NCBI GenBank assembly: GCA_022825195.1
Contig: JAJDYL010000216.1
Span: forward strand, 1 to 34,596
DNA from: Alphaproteobacteria bacterium
GTDB lineage: Bacteria; Pseudomonadota; Alphaproteobacteria; Bin95
Reading direction: 5' to 3'
Length of the DNA: 34,596 nucleotides
Shown here piece by piece: positions 1 through 8,373 of the stretch (positions are counted from its first letter, which is position 1; every line of letters begins with the position of its first letter). The translations under genes were made by a program, and so were the position numbers. Under the pieces are notes generated by a model. That model worked only from the letters and a program-made list of their open reading frames with translations, did not search any database and was not told the DNA's origin.

Positions 1-218
1 AACCGGACAGCAGTGGAACAAGTCCGGGCATGACGGAGGGGGCGCATTCAGGCAAGACGGAAAGCGAAGGAACAGGAGCCGTTGCGCGCGTCCAAAACCC
101 CCGCTCGGCTTCGCCCAATGGCTAAACCGGACAGCAGTGGACTTGTTCCGGGCATCCATGCGGCCGCCCGGGGGAAGCGGTGGCGGGAGATGCCCGGAAC
201 AAGTCCGGGCATGACGGA
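1..218. repeat. Interspersed repeat cluster with an 18-bp inverted repeat
   Basis: A 17-nt direct repeat occurs at 1-17 and 125-141. A 22-nt unit starting gaacaagtccgggcatgacg is present at 16-37 and again at 197-218. The segment 139-156 is a perfect 18-bp inverted complement of 189-206, so 139-206 can fold into a stem with a 32-nt loop. Short repeats of this pattern are common between genes in alphaproteobacteria. The short open frames across it look non-coding. The rest of 1-360 holds nothing else I can name. Confidence 0.7.
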
Positions 219-360
219 AGAGCCTGTGGAAGGAGGGCCGGTTGGGGCGCCGGGCGCCGAAGCCGTCATGGGTTCCGGTCAATGACCGTCGGTATAAGCT
301 CCCGCGTCGCAACCTCGGGAATATGCCGCGCCTGTGCAAGCAGGCCCCGGCTGCCGGCGC

Positions 361-1140
361 CTAGCGGGCGTAGTCCGGTTCCTGGTCGGCGATTTGCCGG
401 AGCAGGGCCGGCCACTCGAACTCTTCTTCCCTGCCGGCGATCTTCTCGCGCTGGAGCGCCACCTGCTCGCACACGGCGGCCGGAGGGCGAACCAGCTTTC
501 CGCCGCCCGCCTGGGCCGCAAGCTGGACGCGGCAGGCCTTTTCGACGTTCAGCATGCGGCTGAAGGCGGCTGCCGGGGTCCGACCGCAAGTGAGCAGCCC
601 GTGGTTGCGCAGGATCAGGATGTTCCTGTCATCCAGTTCTGCGACCAGTTTCTCGCACTCGCCCATGTCTTCGCCCGGACCGTCATACTCGTAGTAGGCG
701 ATCCGCCCGTAATAGTAGTTCGCCGACTGGGAGATGGGGAGCAGACCCTCCTCCTGAGCGGACACCGCCATGCTCGCTTCGGTGTGGGTATGGAGCACGC
801 ACAGGGCGTCCGGCCGCGCCTTGTGCACGGCGGCGTGCAGGACGTAGCCGGCCCGGTTGAACGGACGTTCCGGATTTCCCACCGCGTTGCCGTCGAAATC
901 GAGCTCGACAAGGCTGGACGCAGTGATCTCGTGGAACATCAGGTCGAGGGGATTGATCAGGAAGCGGTCGTTCCGCCCCGGCATCTTCAGCGTGAAGTGG
1001 CCGTAGACCAGGTCGGTCATTTCATGGATCGCGGCGAGCCGGAAGCAGGCCGCAAGCTCGACCCGAGCCTCCCATTCGTCGATTGCAACGCGGTTTCCGC
1101 GAGTTTCGGTTGCCTGGACGGCATTGGAACCCGTGGGCAT
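361..1140 (-). CDS. Class II aldolase/adducin family protein
   Basis: This 259-residue protein has the class II aldolase (fuculose-phosphate/ribulose-phosphate aldolase) fold. The divalent-metal ligands are visible as HTH (H117, H119) and H180 in RNHG. The family performs retro-aldol cleavage, epimerisation or decarboxylation of small sugar or hydroxy-acid substrates; the exact substrate cannot be read here. I chose the ATG at 1140 because aggagaagg lies just upstream; the frame stays open further 5' but that part is low-complexity and unlike the family. It is the last gene of the minus-strand liv cluster, about 100 nt after livG. This suggests it acts on the imported compound or its breakdown product, an inference from position only. 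Family call is sure; function is open. Confidence 0.85.
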   Translation of the reverse strand: MPTGSNAVQATETRGNRVAIDEWEARVELAACFRLAAIHEMTDLVYGHFTLKMPGRNDRFLINPLDLMFHEITASSLVELDFDGNAVGNPERPFNRAGYVLHAAVHKARPDALCVLHTHTEASMAVSAQEEGLLPISQSANYYYGRIAYYEYDGPGEDMGECEKLVAELDDRNILILRNHGLLTCGRTPAAAFSRMLNVEKACRVQLAAQAGGGKLVRPPAAVCEQVALQREKIAGREEEFEWPALLRQIADQEPDYAR

Positions 1141-1243
1141 GGCCACCTTCTCCTGTATCGAAGCAGATTCGGTTCTGCGAGGGCGGACGCTTGGGGTTCG
1201 GCCATTCGAAGCGGCCGGCCGACTCAGGTTGGACAACCCGGAC

Positions 1244-2044
1244 CTACTCCGCCAGGGCCGCACGCACCTCCTCGTCATCCATCTCCCTGCCCAGATAGGC
1301 TTCGACCACCCTGTGATCGTCCTTGATCTCGCCCGGCGTGCCTTCCCCGATCTTTTCGCCGTGGTCGAGCACCGTGACGGTATCGCACGACTCGATGACC
1401 ACCTTGAGAATGTGCTCGACGATGATGATCGTCATGCCCCGCCTTTCCCGTAGCAGCCCGATGATCGTCTGCAGCTCCTCGACGTTGGCCGGGCTCAGCC
1501 CCGCCGCCGGCTCGTCGAGCATGAGCAGCTTGGGCTCCATGGATATGGCCCTGGCAAGCGCCACCATGCGGCGCTGGCCGAAGGAGAGTTCGGAGGCGGG
1601 CATGCCGGCAAAATCCGCCAGGCCGACGAAATGCAGAAGCTCCTGCATGCGCTCCTTGATGCGGCGCTCCTCGGACCAGACCCGGCCCAGGCCCATGCTG
1701 GCGGACAGGATGCCGTACCTGACATGGTGATGGTGCCCCACGAGCAGGTTCTCGAGCACCGTCATCTCATGGAAGATGCGCAACAGTTGAAAGGTCCGCC
1801 CCACGCCCCGGGCGGCGATGTCGTGGGGGCTCAGATCGGTGATGTCCTCGCCGTCGAAGGTGATGCGGCCGCTGTTCGCGTCCGGCTGGTAGATGCCGGA
1901 GATGAGGTTGAACAACGTGCTCTTGCCCGAGCCGTTGGGGCCGATCAGACCGCGGATCTCGCCTTCGGCGACGCTGAAATCCAGGTTCCGGATCGCCGTG
2001 AGCCCGTCGAAGCTCTTCGTCAGCCCCTCAGTCTGCAGCAGCAT
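1244..2044 (-). CDS. livG: Branched-chain amino-acid-type ABC transporter ATP-binding protein LivG
   Basis: A 266-residue cytoplasmic ATPase of the LivG type. Visible motifs are Walker A GPNGSGKST (35-43), a degenerate signature LSFGQ (153-157) typical of LivG, Walker B LLMLDEP (173-179) and the switch histidine H211. It would power import with LivF, LivH and LivM. Its start overlaps the end of livM by 17 nt, implying translational coupling in one minus-strand transcript. The substrate of liv-type importers ranges from leucine/isoleucine/valine to other amino acids, amides and aromatic acids, so the name gives the family, not a proven substrate. Confidence 0.93.
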   Translation of the reverse strand: MLLQTEGLTKSFDGLTAIRNLDFSVAEGEIRGLIGPNGSGKSTLFNLISGIYQPDANSGRITFDGEDITDLSPHDIAARGVGRTFQLLRIFHEMTVLENLLVGHHHHVRYGILSASMGLGRVWSEERRIKERMQELLHFVGLADFAGMPASELSFGQRRMVALARAISMEPKLLMLDEPAAGLSPANVEELQTIIGLLRERRGMTIIIVEHILKVVIESCDTVTVLDHGEKIGEGTPGEIKDDHRVVEAYLGREMDDEEVRAALAE

Positions 2045-3035
2045 CGGCCTTGTCTTCCCTCAGTCGTATGAATTTCCGGGTGGAAAGGAACCGGTCGATC
2101 AGGCCCCCGATGCCCTTGGGCATGTAGATGACGATGAGCACCGCCGCCATTCCGAATACCAGCATCTGGTACTCCGGATAGGGGCGCGTCAACTCGTAGA
2201 TCAGCGTGACCAGAATCGCTCCGATGATGCTGCCGCCCACATGCCCCAGGCCGCCCAGCACCACCATCAGCAACAGGGTCACCATGATCAGGATGGTGAA
2301 GTTGTCGGGGTGAATATAGGTGACCAGATGGGCATACAGGCTGCCCGCGCAGCCCGCGTACATGGCGCTGAAGACGAACGCGATCAGCTTGTACTTCCGC
2401 ACCGCCACGCCGGAAGTGGCAGCGGAGACGGGATCGTCGCGCACTGCCTTGAACGCGCGTCCGATACCGGAACGGAGGATGTTTACCGATATGAATATCC
2501 CAAGGAGGGAGATCGGCATGATGATGTAGTAGATCTTGGAGGGAAGATCGAACACGATCCCCCCGATTTCGGGGTAGGGAATGTTGGAAATGCCGAAAGT
2601 CGCGCCGAGGAACTCGGTCGCGGAGATGAAGATGCGCACCGACTCGCCGAGACCCAGCGTGGCGAGCGCGAGATAGGCGCCCTCGAGGCGGAACGAGGGT
2701 ATCCCGATGATGATTCCGGCAAGGCCGGTCACAATGATCGCGGTGGGCAGCGCGATCCAGAAGGACACCCCGAAGTGGATGCATACGAGCGCGGAGGTGT
2801 ACGCCCCGATCGCATACAGTCCCACATGGCCGACCGTCACCTGACCGCAGAACCCCTTCACGATATTGAGGCCGGTCGCAAGCATGATGTTGATGAAGAT
2901 GACGTTGATCAGGTGGATCTGATACTGGTTGGCGGCGAGTAGCGGAAACGGCAGGAACAGGATCACCAGGATCAGCCACGGCGCCGGCGGAAAGCTTGCG
3001 TTCAGGCGCCTCACCGCCTCGAAAATCAATGTCAC
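2028..3035 (-). CDS. livM: Branched-chain amino-acid-type ABC transporter permease LivM
   Basis: A 335-residue, very hydrophobic inner-membrane permease with about nine or ten membrane segments. It carries the LivM pattern YLALATLGLGES and a late cytoplasmic loop (IGRAFKAVRDDPVSAATSGV) that contacts the ATPases. I prefer the GTG at 3035 because aggag lies 7 nt upstream. A GTG six codons further upstream (3053) is in frame but has no Shine-Dalgarno sequence. It pairs with LivH to form the channel. It lies between livK and livG in the minus-strand operon and overlaps livG by 17 nt. Confidence 0.92.
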   Translation of the reverse strand: MTLIFEAVRRLNASFPPAPWLILVILFLPFPLLAANQYQIHLINVIFINIMLATGLNIVKGFCGQVTVGHVGLYAIGAYTSALVCIHFGVSFWIALPTAIIVTGLAGIIIGIPSFRLEGAYLALATLGLGESVRIFISATEFLGATFGISNIPYPEIGGIVFDLPSKIYYIIMPISLLGIFISVNILRSGIGRAFKAVRDDPVSAATSGVAVRKYKLIAFVFSAMYAGCAGSLYAHLVTYIHPDNFTILIMVTLLLMVVLGGLGHVGGSIIGAILVTLIYELTRPYPEYQMLVFGMAAVLIVIYMPKGIGGLIDRFLSTRKFIRLREDKADAAAD

Positions 3036-3080
3036 GATCGCGCTCCTCGGCACAAAGAGGCCGCCGACAAATTGGAATTC

Positions 3081-3123
3081 CGCCCGGAAGGGCGAAAGGA
3101 CCGGCCCGCGATGCCGCGGGCCG
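3081..3123 (-). terminator. Two hairpins between livK and livM
   Basis: Sequence 3102-3110 pairs perfectly with 3115-3123 (9 bp, 4-nt loop). A second stem 3081-3085/3090-3094 encloses a ggaa tetraloop. In the transcript they follow the livK stop codon and precede livM. The first stem is followed by a short pyrimidine stretch (cctttc), not a real U-run. It probably works as an attenuator or mRNA-end protector that keeps binding protein above permease levels; this is inferred. Confidence 0.45.
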
Positions 3124-3143
3124 TGTCCGGATGGAAGGCCACG

Positions 3144-4349
3144 CTACTCGCGAGGCACCTCGATGGCCTGGATGAACTTGATCTCGTAGTCCCTGCCGCC
3201 CTTGGTGTATTGCAGCACCAGCGCGGTGCGGTTTCCGTCGCGGCAATCCGCCGTCGGTTCGCGGCAGAAGGTGATCGGGCCCGAGCCGACACCCCGGAAG
3301 TTCTTCGTCTCGGCCAGCGCGTCGCGAAGCGCGGCGCGGTCTGCGGCGAGCGAGTCCGGCGTGTTCTTGATGTCCGCCCGTTCGATCGCCTCCTTGACGA
3401 TCCAGACCATGTCGTCGGACTGGGCGTAGTTGTGGTCCGGAAGGACGTCGAACCTGTCCTTCACCCACTTCACGAACTCCTGGATCTTGGGATCCGGGTT
3501 GGAAGCGGTGAAGGCGGCTACGTAGGTGCTGCCGATGATGTCGTCGCCGGCGAGGTCGGGCACTTCGGCCACGGAAGCAGCGGAGGTATGCACCCGCGTG
3601 ATCTCCCTCGGTATGCCCACCTCGTAGGACTGCTTGATCCCGCGGGCGAGCTCGCCCATCAGGCCGGAGAACAGGAGCACATCCGGATCCGAACGCTTGG
3701 CCTTGAGCAGTTGCGGCCGCACGTCGACGGATTTCTCCTGATAGACCTCGTCCACCGTCGGCTCGAGACCGTAGGTGTCCTTAAGGTAGTCCCTGACGCC
3801 TTGGCTGAAGCCGAAGCCGGCCGCGTCGGTCGCATAGACGTAGGCCACCCTCTTGCCCAGGTTGTGATAGATGTACTCGCCCATCGCCTGCGAGTAGAAC
3901 CTGTCGGAGACCGACACACGGAATATCCAGTCGCTTCCCTGCTCTGTGATCTTCCGGTTGGTGGACATCGGGGTGATCTGCGGCACCTCCGCCTTGGTCG
4001 AGATGGGCATGGTGGCGAGCGTGACTGCGCTGCAGGCCGCGCCCATGATCAGCAGCACCTTCTGTTCGTGGGCGAGCTTGGTCACGATGTCGACGCCGAC
4101 ATTCGGCTTGCACTCGGTGTCGAAGGCGGTGAGCTTCACCTTGCGCCCGTTGATGCCTCCCGCCTCGTTGATTTCCTCGAAACGGGCCTCGATCGTCTTC
4201 CAGTTCTTGAAGCCGTACTCACCCCGCATCCATATCATCACGCCTAGGTGCAGCTCGTCGTCGGCCGCGCTCGCGGACATGGGCGCTCCCAGCATGGTCA
4301 GGAGCGCCAGCGAGGCCGCCCCGACTGTCTTCGTCATTGTCGTTCTCAT
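3144..4349 (-). CDS. livK: Branched-chain amino-acid-type ABC transporter substrate-binding protein LivK
   Basis: A 401-residue periplasmic type I binding protein (peripla_BP_6 family). It has a Sec signal peptide, with a basic start, hydrophobic core and ASA cleavage site after about residue 28. The mature part starts DDELHLGVMIW and contains the family block FEEINEAGGINGRKV. The start at 4349 is supported by aaggagg 6 nt upstream; a second ATG four codons inside is less well placed. It captures the ligand and delivers it to LivH/LivM. The gene sits in the middle of the operon between livH and livM. The ligand cannot be read from sequence alone. Confidence 0.92.
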   Translation of the reverse strand: MRTTMTKTVGAASLALLTMLGAPMSASAADDELHLGVMIWMRGEYGFKNWKTIEARFEEINEAGGINGRKVKLTAFDTECKPNVGVDIVTKLAHEQKVLLIMGAACSAVTLATMPISTKAEVPQITPMSTNRKITEQGSDWIFRVSVSDRFYSQAMGEYIYHNLGKRVAYVYATDAAGFGFSQGVRDYLKDTYGLEPTVDEVYQEKSVDVRPQLLKAKRSDPDVLLFSGLMGELARGIKQSYEVGIPREITRVHTSAASVAEVPDLAGDDIIGSTYVAAFTASNPDPKIQEFVKWVKDRFDVLPDHNYAQSDDMVWIVKEAIERADIKNTPDSLAADRAALRDALAETKNFRGVGSGPITFCREPTADCRDGNRTALVLQYTKGGRDYEIKFIQAIEVPRE

Positions 4350-4463
4350 GTCGGTCCTCCTTGTCGGAAGTCTGCGCGAGACTTGACTCCCGTCCCGCCG
4401 ATCTTCCGGTTTGCGAGGCCGAGGCCTTCCCTTCCGGCAGTGAACGATTTCCTTGCCATCGGA

Positions 4464-5348
4464 CTAGGCCTTCAGCTTCGTCTCTACGCTGAACAGACCG
4501 CTCGGCCTGACCATCAGTACGAATATCAGGATCAGGAATGCATAGATGTCCTTGTAGTTGCCCGAGAGATAGCCGGCGCCCAGGCTCTCCGCCACGCCCA
4601 CGATCACGCCCCCCACCACCGCGCCGGGCAGGCTGCCGAAGCCCCCCACCACCGCGGCCGCGAAGCCCTTGATGAGGATCAGGTAGCCCATGTAGATCTC
4701 GACATGGTTGATGGGACCGATCAGCACTCCGGCGGCGGCGGCGAGAGCGCAGGCGACGCCGAAGGTGAGACTGATCATCAAGGGCACGTTGATCCCCATC
4801 AGGAAGGCGATGTCCTTGTTGCGGGCCATGGCCCGGATTGCGAGCCCGAGCTTGGTGTGCCGCAGGAACACGTTCAGGACGACCATCAGCGCCACGGCCA
4901 TGATCACGATCCAGAGATAGACCCTCGGATAGTAGATGTCGCCGATCACGATGGCGCGACCGAAGTCCACGGGGAACGGCTTGGGGGTGGGATCCCAGAT
5001 GACATAGGCGAGATTCTGCAGGAAGAGCGCCATGCCGAATCCGCAGATGATGATGCCCATGCCGGCGACCGTGTACCCGCCTCCGCCCGCGGTGAGCCGG
5101 CGATAGAACACGCGTTCGATCACTATGCCCATCAGGGCGGTGCCGAGCAGAGCCACCACGAAGGTGAACGGGTACAGCAGGTTCAGTTGTGTGTAGACCG
5201 TCATTCCGATGAACGCGCCGAACATGTACATCTCGCCATGGGCGAAATGCACGATGTCGAGGCCTGAGTAGATGAGCGATATTCCGAGCGCGACCAGGCC
5301 GTAGATCATTCCAATCGAAAGACCGATCATCACCAGATCCACGAGCAT
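4464..5348 (-). CDS. livH: Branched-chain amino-acid-type ABC transporter permease LivH
   Basis: A 294-residue inner-membrane permease with about eight membrane segments. It shows the LivH patterns GLVALGISLIYSGLDIVHFAHGE near the N-terminus (quoted only as the family hallmark, residues 18-40) and KGFAAAVVGGFGSLPGAVVG near the C-terminus. It forms the channel with LivM. It follows livF by 71 nt and precedes livK by 114 nt in the same direction. The ribosome-binding site is weak (a purine run aaaaaagggg before the ATG), so expression may depend on readthrough translation from livF. Confidence 0.92.
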   Translation of the reverse strand: MLVDLVMIGLSIGMIYGLVALGISLIYSGLDIVHFAHGEMYMFGAFIGMTVYTQLNLLYPFTFVVALLGTALMGIVIERVFYRRLTAGGGGYTVAGMGIIICGFGMALFLQNLAYVIWDPTPKPFPVDFGRAIVIGDIYYPRVYLWIVIMAVALMVVLNVFLRHTKLGLAIRAMARNKDIAFLMGINVPLMISLTFGVACALAAAAGVLIGPINHVEIYMGYLILIKGFAAAVVGGFGSLPGAVVGGVIVGVAESLGAGYLSGNYKDIYAFLILIFVLMVRPSGLFSVETKLKA

Positions 5349-5419
5349 CTTGTACGCCCCTTTTTTCTTGGCGGGCCTTGCCCGCCGTTCCGGCTCGCTA
5401 GACCGGAAATGCCGTCTCC

Positions 5420-6160
5420 TTAAAGCGTCGCCGCCGCGCCCGTCGTGTCCGCCACCGTGCCGCCCAGGTAGGACAGGCGGACGTTGTCGTCATTGATGAG
5501 GTCGCGCGCCAGGCCCTCCATGTGAATCACCCCGTCCTTGATGACGTAGCCGTAGTTGGCGAGCAACAGCGCCATGCGCACATTCTGCTCGACCAGCAGC
5601 ACGGTCGTGCCGTCGCGCCGGATACGGTTGATGCTGCGGAAGATGTCCATCACCGCCTGGGGCGCGAGCGCGGAACTCGGCTCGTCGAGCATGATCATCT
5701 TCGGGTTCGCCATGAGCCCGCGCCCGATGCAGAGCATCTGGAGCTGGCCGCCGCTCAGGATGCCGGCGTGCGACTTGCGGTGCTCCTTCAGAATCGGGAA
5801 GTAGCTGTAAACGCGTTCGAAGTCGTCCGCGATGCCCTGCCTGTCACTGCGGACATACGCGCCGAGCTTGATGTTCTCCTCCACCGACATGGCGGGGTAG
5901 ACTTCCTTGCCCTGCGTGACCTGCACCAGGCCGCGCCGGACGATCCTGTCGGGGCGAAGGCCCTCGACCGGCTCACCGTCGAACTCGACCGAACCGTTCC
6001 ACGGGACGATCAGCCCGGAGATGGCCTTAAGCAGGGTCGACTTGCCGGTGCCGTTCCCGCCGAGCACCGCGGTCACCTGGCCTTCCTCGGCTTCCAGGTT
6101 TACGCCGGCGAGTATCTGGATCCTGCCGTATCCCGCATGCAAGTCCTTGATCTTGAGCAT
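5420..6160 (-). CDS. livF: Branched-chain amino-acid-type ABC transporter ATP-binding protein LivF
   Basis: A 246-residue ATPase of the LivF type. It has Walker A GGNGTGKST (34-42), signature LSGGQ (135-139), Walker B with LDEP (158-161) and the LivF hallmark TQGKEVYPAMSVEENI. I chose the ATG at 6160 because MLKIKDLHAGYG matches the usual LivF N-terminus; a longer frame starting at 6250 adds 30 residues unlike the family. It is the first gene of the minus-strand livFHKMG-aldolase operon, so the operon promoter should lie upstream in 6161-6400. Confidence 0.92.
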   Translation of the reverse strand: MLKIKDLHAGYGRIQILAGVNLEAEEGQVTAVLGGNGTGKSTLLKAISGLIVPWNGSVEFDGEPVEGLRPDRIVRRGLVQVTQGKEVYPAMSVEENIKLGAYVRSDRQGIADDFERVYSYFPILKEHRKSHAGILSGGQLQMLCIGRGLMANPKMIMLDEPSSALAPQAVMDIFRSINRIRRDGTTVLLVEQNVRMALLLANYGYVIKDGVIHMEGLARDLINDDNVRLSYLGGTVADTTGAAATL

Positions 6161-6398
6161 ACCGATACGGCCCCGTTGGCAACCCGGCGCGCCTGCGCCT
6201 GGAACACCGATGAAGCCTTCCTCATCGGACGACTGCAGGCACTGCACCAAATTTAGACTAACACATCGCGGTCGGGGCCCCTTACTTTATTTTTTCGACC
6301 GGCCCGGCAACGAGCCGATGCAGCGATCTGGAATTGTCGCAACGACGGCGGGCATGTAGAAGCGCGCTCTCCAGAAGGCCGTTTTCGGTAAGAAGGCC

Positions 6399-6500
6399 AT
6401 GGACCTCGGACTGCAAGGCAACAGCGCGATCGCGGCGGGCGGGTCCCGCGGGATCGGCAAGGCGATCGCAAGGGCGCTCGCCCGCGAGTCGGGGTGCTAG
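6399..6500 (+). pseudogene. N-terminal remnant of a short-chain dehydrogenase/reductase
   Basis: An ATG at 6399 after a plausible ribosome-binding site (aagaagg) opens a 33-codon frame beginning MDLGLQG and containing AGGSRGIGKAIARALARE, then stops at TAG 6498-6500. This is the beta1-loop-alphaA NAD(P)-binding segment of the classical SDR family (TGxxxGIG), with the first glycine-loop residue changed to A. Normal SDRs have about 250 residues; nothing beyond the first helix is recognisable downstream in any frame. It is best read as a decayed gene fragment, although a short peptide could still be made. Confidence 0.7.
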
Positions 6501-6652
6501 AGCAAACCGCGAAACGGCGCGGTACACTCGACCGGAGACCTGTCGGCGCCGGCGGGAGGCGCCTGTTCCGACTGGGGGTAACGCAACCCTTCCTCATCAG
6601 GATTATTCCGCTTGTCCAATATCTTAGCGTCGGACCAGCGGAGCCCGCCTCC

Positions 6653-6681
6653 TTGACGCTGCGCCCTGCCGCAATTAGGAT
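6653..6681 (+). promoter_or_regulatory. Sigma70-type promoter of the amino-acid ABC operon
   Basis: TTGACG (6653-6658) and TAGGAT (6676-6681) are separated by exactly 17 nt, giving 5/6 and 4/6 matches to the housekeeping consensus. It lies about 95 nt upstream of the binding-protein ATG, leaving room for an untranslated leader. Confidence 0.55.
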
Positions 6682-6776
6682 CGCCCTTCAACGCAGGACC
6701 GATACCCGCCTGCCTCAGGCTCCCCGGAGCTTTGTGTCATGCAAGGTACCGGCATGCAATGTGAGGAGGACAGGCT

Positions 6777-7592
6777 ATGAAGACGTCTCTTGCTACCTTG
6801 CATGCGGTTGTCGCCGCTCTATTGCTTTCGCTCGCAACAATGGGAGGAAATGCCGCCGCCTCCACCCTCGACGAAGTGAAGAATCGCGGCACGGTAATTG
6901 CGGGCGTGCGCTTCGACAGCCCGCCCTACGGCTCGGTCGACGATGCCGGAAAGAATGTCGGCTTCGACATCGATATGGCGAAGGAGGTCGCTGCGCGGCT
7001 CGGCGTCGATATCGAGTTCGTCCAGGTGACAGGGAAGACCCGGATCCCGATGCTGGAGTCCGGGAAGATCGACATGCTGGTCGCGGCGACGACCCACACA
7101 CGCAAGCGGGACGACGTCGTCGACTTCACCATCGCCTACTTCACCGACGGCCAGAAGATCATGGTGAAGAACGACAGCGGCATCGGCGGCGTGGACGACA
7201 TTGGCACGCGCACCGTCGCCACCGTCCAGGGCACGACCGTGGAGGAGCGCATTCGCGTCCTCGCGCCCGACGCCCGCATTCTCGTCTTCCAGGAGTGGCC
7301 CCAGGCCTTCCTCGCGGCGAAACAGGGGCTGGCGGACGTCGTCACCTCCAGCGTCCTCATTCTCGGCAAGTTCGCCAACGAGGACCCGAGCTTCGAGATC
7401 GTCGGGCCGTTCCTCAGCACCGAGCCGATCGCCATCGGCGTGCGCGAGAACGATTCCGATTGGCGCGACGCGCTCAACGCCGCGCTCCAGGACATGGCGC
7501 GGGACGGGGCCTTCCAGGCCATCTTCAACGCCTGGTTCGGGAAGGAGAGCGGCTACAGCATGCCCATGCAGCTGCCGGCAATGTGGCCGTGA
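6777..7592 (+). CDS. Polar amino-acid ABC transporter substrate-binding protein
   Basis: A 271-residue periplasmic binding protein of the SBP_bac_3 (GlnH/HisJ) family. A signal peptide covers residues 1 to about 28 (hydrophobic core VVAALLLSLA, Ala-rich cleavage region). The mature part shows the family pattern GVRFDSPPYGSVDDAGKNVG then GFDIDMAKEVAARLG, and the domain-2 start RTVATVQGTTVEE. A gaggagga sequence lies ahead of the ATG. It captures a polar or charged amino acid in the periplasm for the two permeases that follow. The ligand cannot be assigned from sequence; the ornithine-cyclodeaminase-family neighbour hints at an amino or imino acid. Confidence 0.9.
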   Translation: MKTSLATLHAVVAALLLSLATMGGNAAASTLDEVKNRGTVIAGVRFDSPPYGSVDDAGKNVGFDIDMAKEVAARLGVDIEFVQVTGKTRIPMLESGKIDMLVAATTHTRKRDDVVDFTIAYFTDGQKIMVKNDSGIGGVDDIGTRTVATVQGTTVEERIRVLAPDARILVFQEWPQAFLAAKQGLADVVTSSVLILGKFANEDPSFEIVGPFLSTEPIAIGVRENDSDWRDALNAALQDMARDGAFQAIFNAWFGKESGYSMPMQLPAMWP

Positions 7593-7634
7593 GCGGCATG
7601 CCCGGTGCCGCTTGACCGAGGTCCGGCAAGCGTG

Positions 7635-7663
7635 AAGGCGGCGCCCGCTTCGGGCGCCGTTTT
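7635..7663 (+). terminator. Stem-loop with T-run between binding protein and permease genes
   Basis: ggcgcccg (7640-7647) pairs perfectly with cgggcgcc (7651-7658) around a 3-nt loop. Outer A:T and G:T pairs extend the stem to 7635-7663, and it ends in gtttt. It looks like a leaky intrinsic terminator that lets the binding protein be made in excess over the downstream permeases. Confidence 0.6.
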
Positions 7664-7677
7664 CGGCATCTGAGCCC

Positions 7678-8364
7678 ATGCAGGTCGACTGGGAGTTCCT
7701 CTTCAGTCCCGCCATCCTCGACGCCCTTCTTCACGGGCTCGGGGTTACGGTCGTCGTTTCCCTCTATTCCGCCCTGGGAGCGCTGCTCGTCGGGCTGGCC
7801 ATCGCGATCCTCCAGGTCAGCGGCCACCGGACCCTCAAGGCGGCGGGCGCGCTCTACATCAATTTCTTCAGGAACATTCCGCTGCTCGTGCAGCTCTTCT
7901 TCTGGTATTTCGGCCTGCCCGAGCTGCTGCCGCCGAGAGACTTTCCCCTCCTCTACGGTGGCCGCTTCGAGGTGACGGTGGCGATCCTGACGCTCTCGCT
8001 CGCCTGGGGCGCGTTCGTTGCGGAGGTGTTGCGCGCCGGGATCGAGGCCATTCCCTTCGGCCAGATCGAGGCCGCGCTGGCGTCCGGACTCTCGCGGCCG
8101 CAGGCGTTCCGGCGCATCGTCTTCCCGCAGCTCGGCCCCATCGTTCTGCCGGGCGTCTCCAACGAGTTGATCAACATCGTCAAGAGCACCTCGCTCGCCA
8201 TGACGATCGGGGTGAGCGAGCTCACCTGGCAGGCGCAGCAGATCGAGTCGGAGACCTTCCGCGGCTTCGAGGCGATGACCGCGGTCACCGTGATCTACCT
8301 CGCGCTGTCGCTCTCCGTTTCGGGCCTCGTGCGCGCCGTCGAGCGCCTCGTGCGCGCGCCGTAG
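7678..8364 (+). CDS. Polar amino-acid ABC transporter permease (HisM/GlnP family), subunit 1
   Basis: A 228-residue inner-membrane permease with about five membrane segments. It contains the family block FFRNIPLLVQLFFWYFGLPE (63-82) and the cytoplasmic EAA loop EAALASGLSRPQAFRRIVFP (131-150), which docks onto the ATPase. It forms a heterodimer with the next gene product. It follows the binding protein by 85 nt, across a stem-loop, and is 9 nt ahead of the second permease. The Shine-Dalgarno sequence is weak. Confidence 0.9.
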   Translation: MQVDWEFLFSPAILDALLHGLGVTVVVSLYSALGALLVGLAIAILQVSGHRTLKAAGALYINFFRNIPLLVQLFFWYFGLPELLPPRDFPLLYGGRFEVTVAILTLSLAWGAFVAEVLRAGIEAIPFGQIEAALASGLSRPQAFRRIVFPQLGPIVLPGVSNELINIVKSTSLAMTIGVSELTWQAQQIESETFRGFEAMTAVTVIYLALSLSVSGLVRAVERLVRAP

Positions 8365-8373
8365 GCCGGCCGT

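Noticed and set aside
361..6160. Urea/short-chain amide (urt) transporter
   Set aside because: The gene order F-H-K-M-G and the lack of urease genes fit a liv-type importer; the binding protein does not show the UrtA pattern I would expect.
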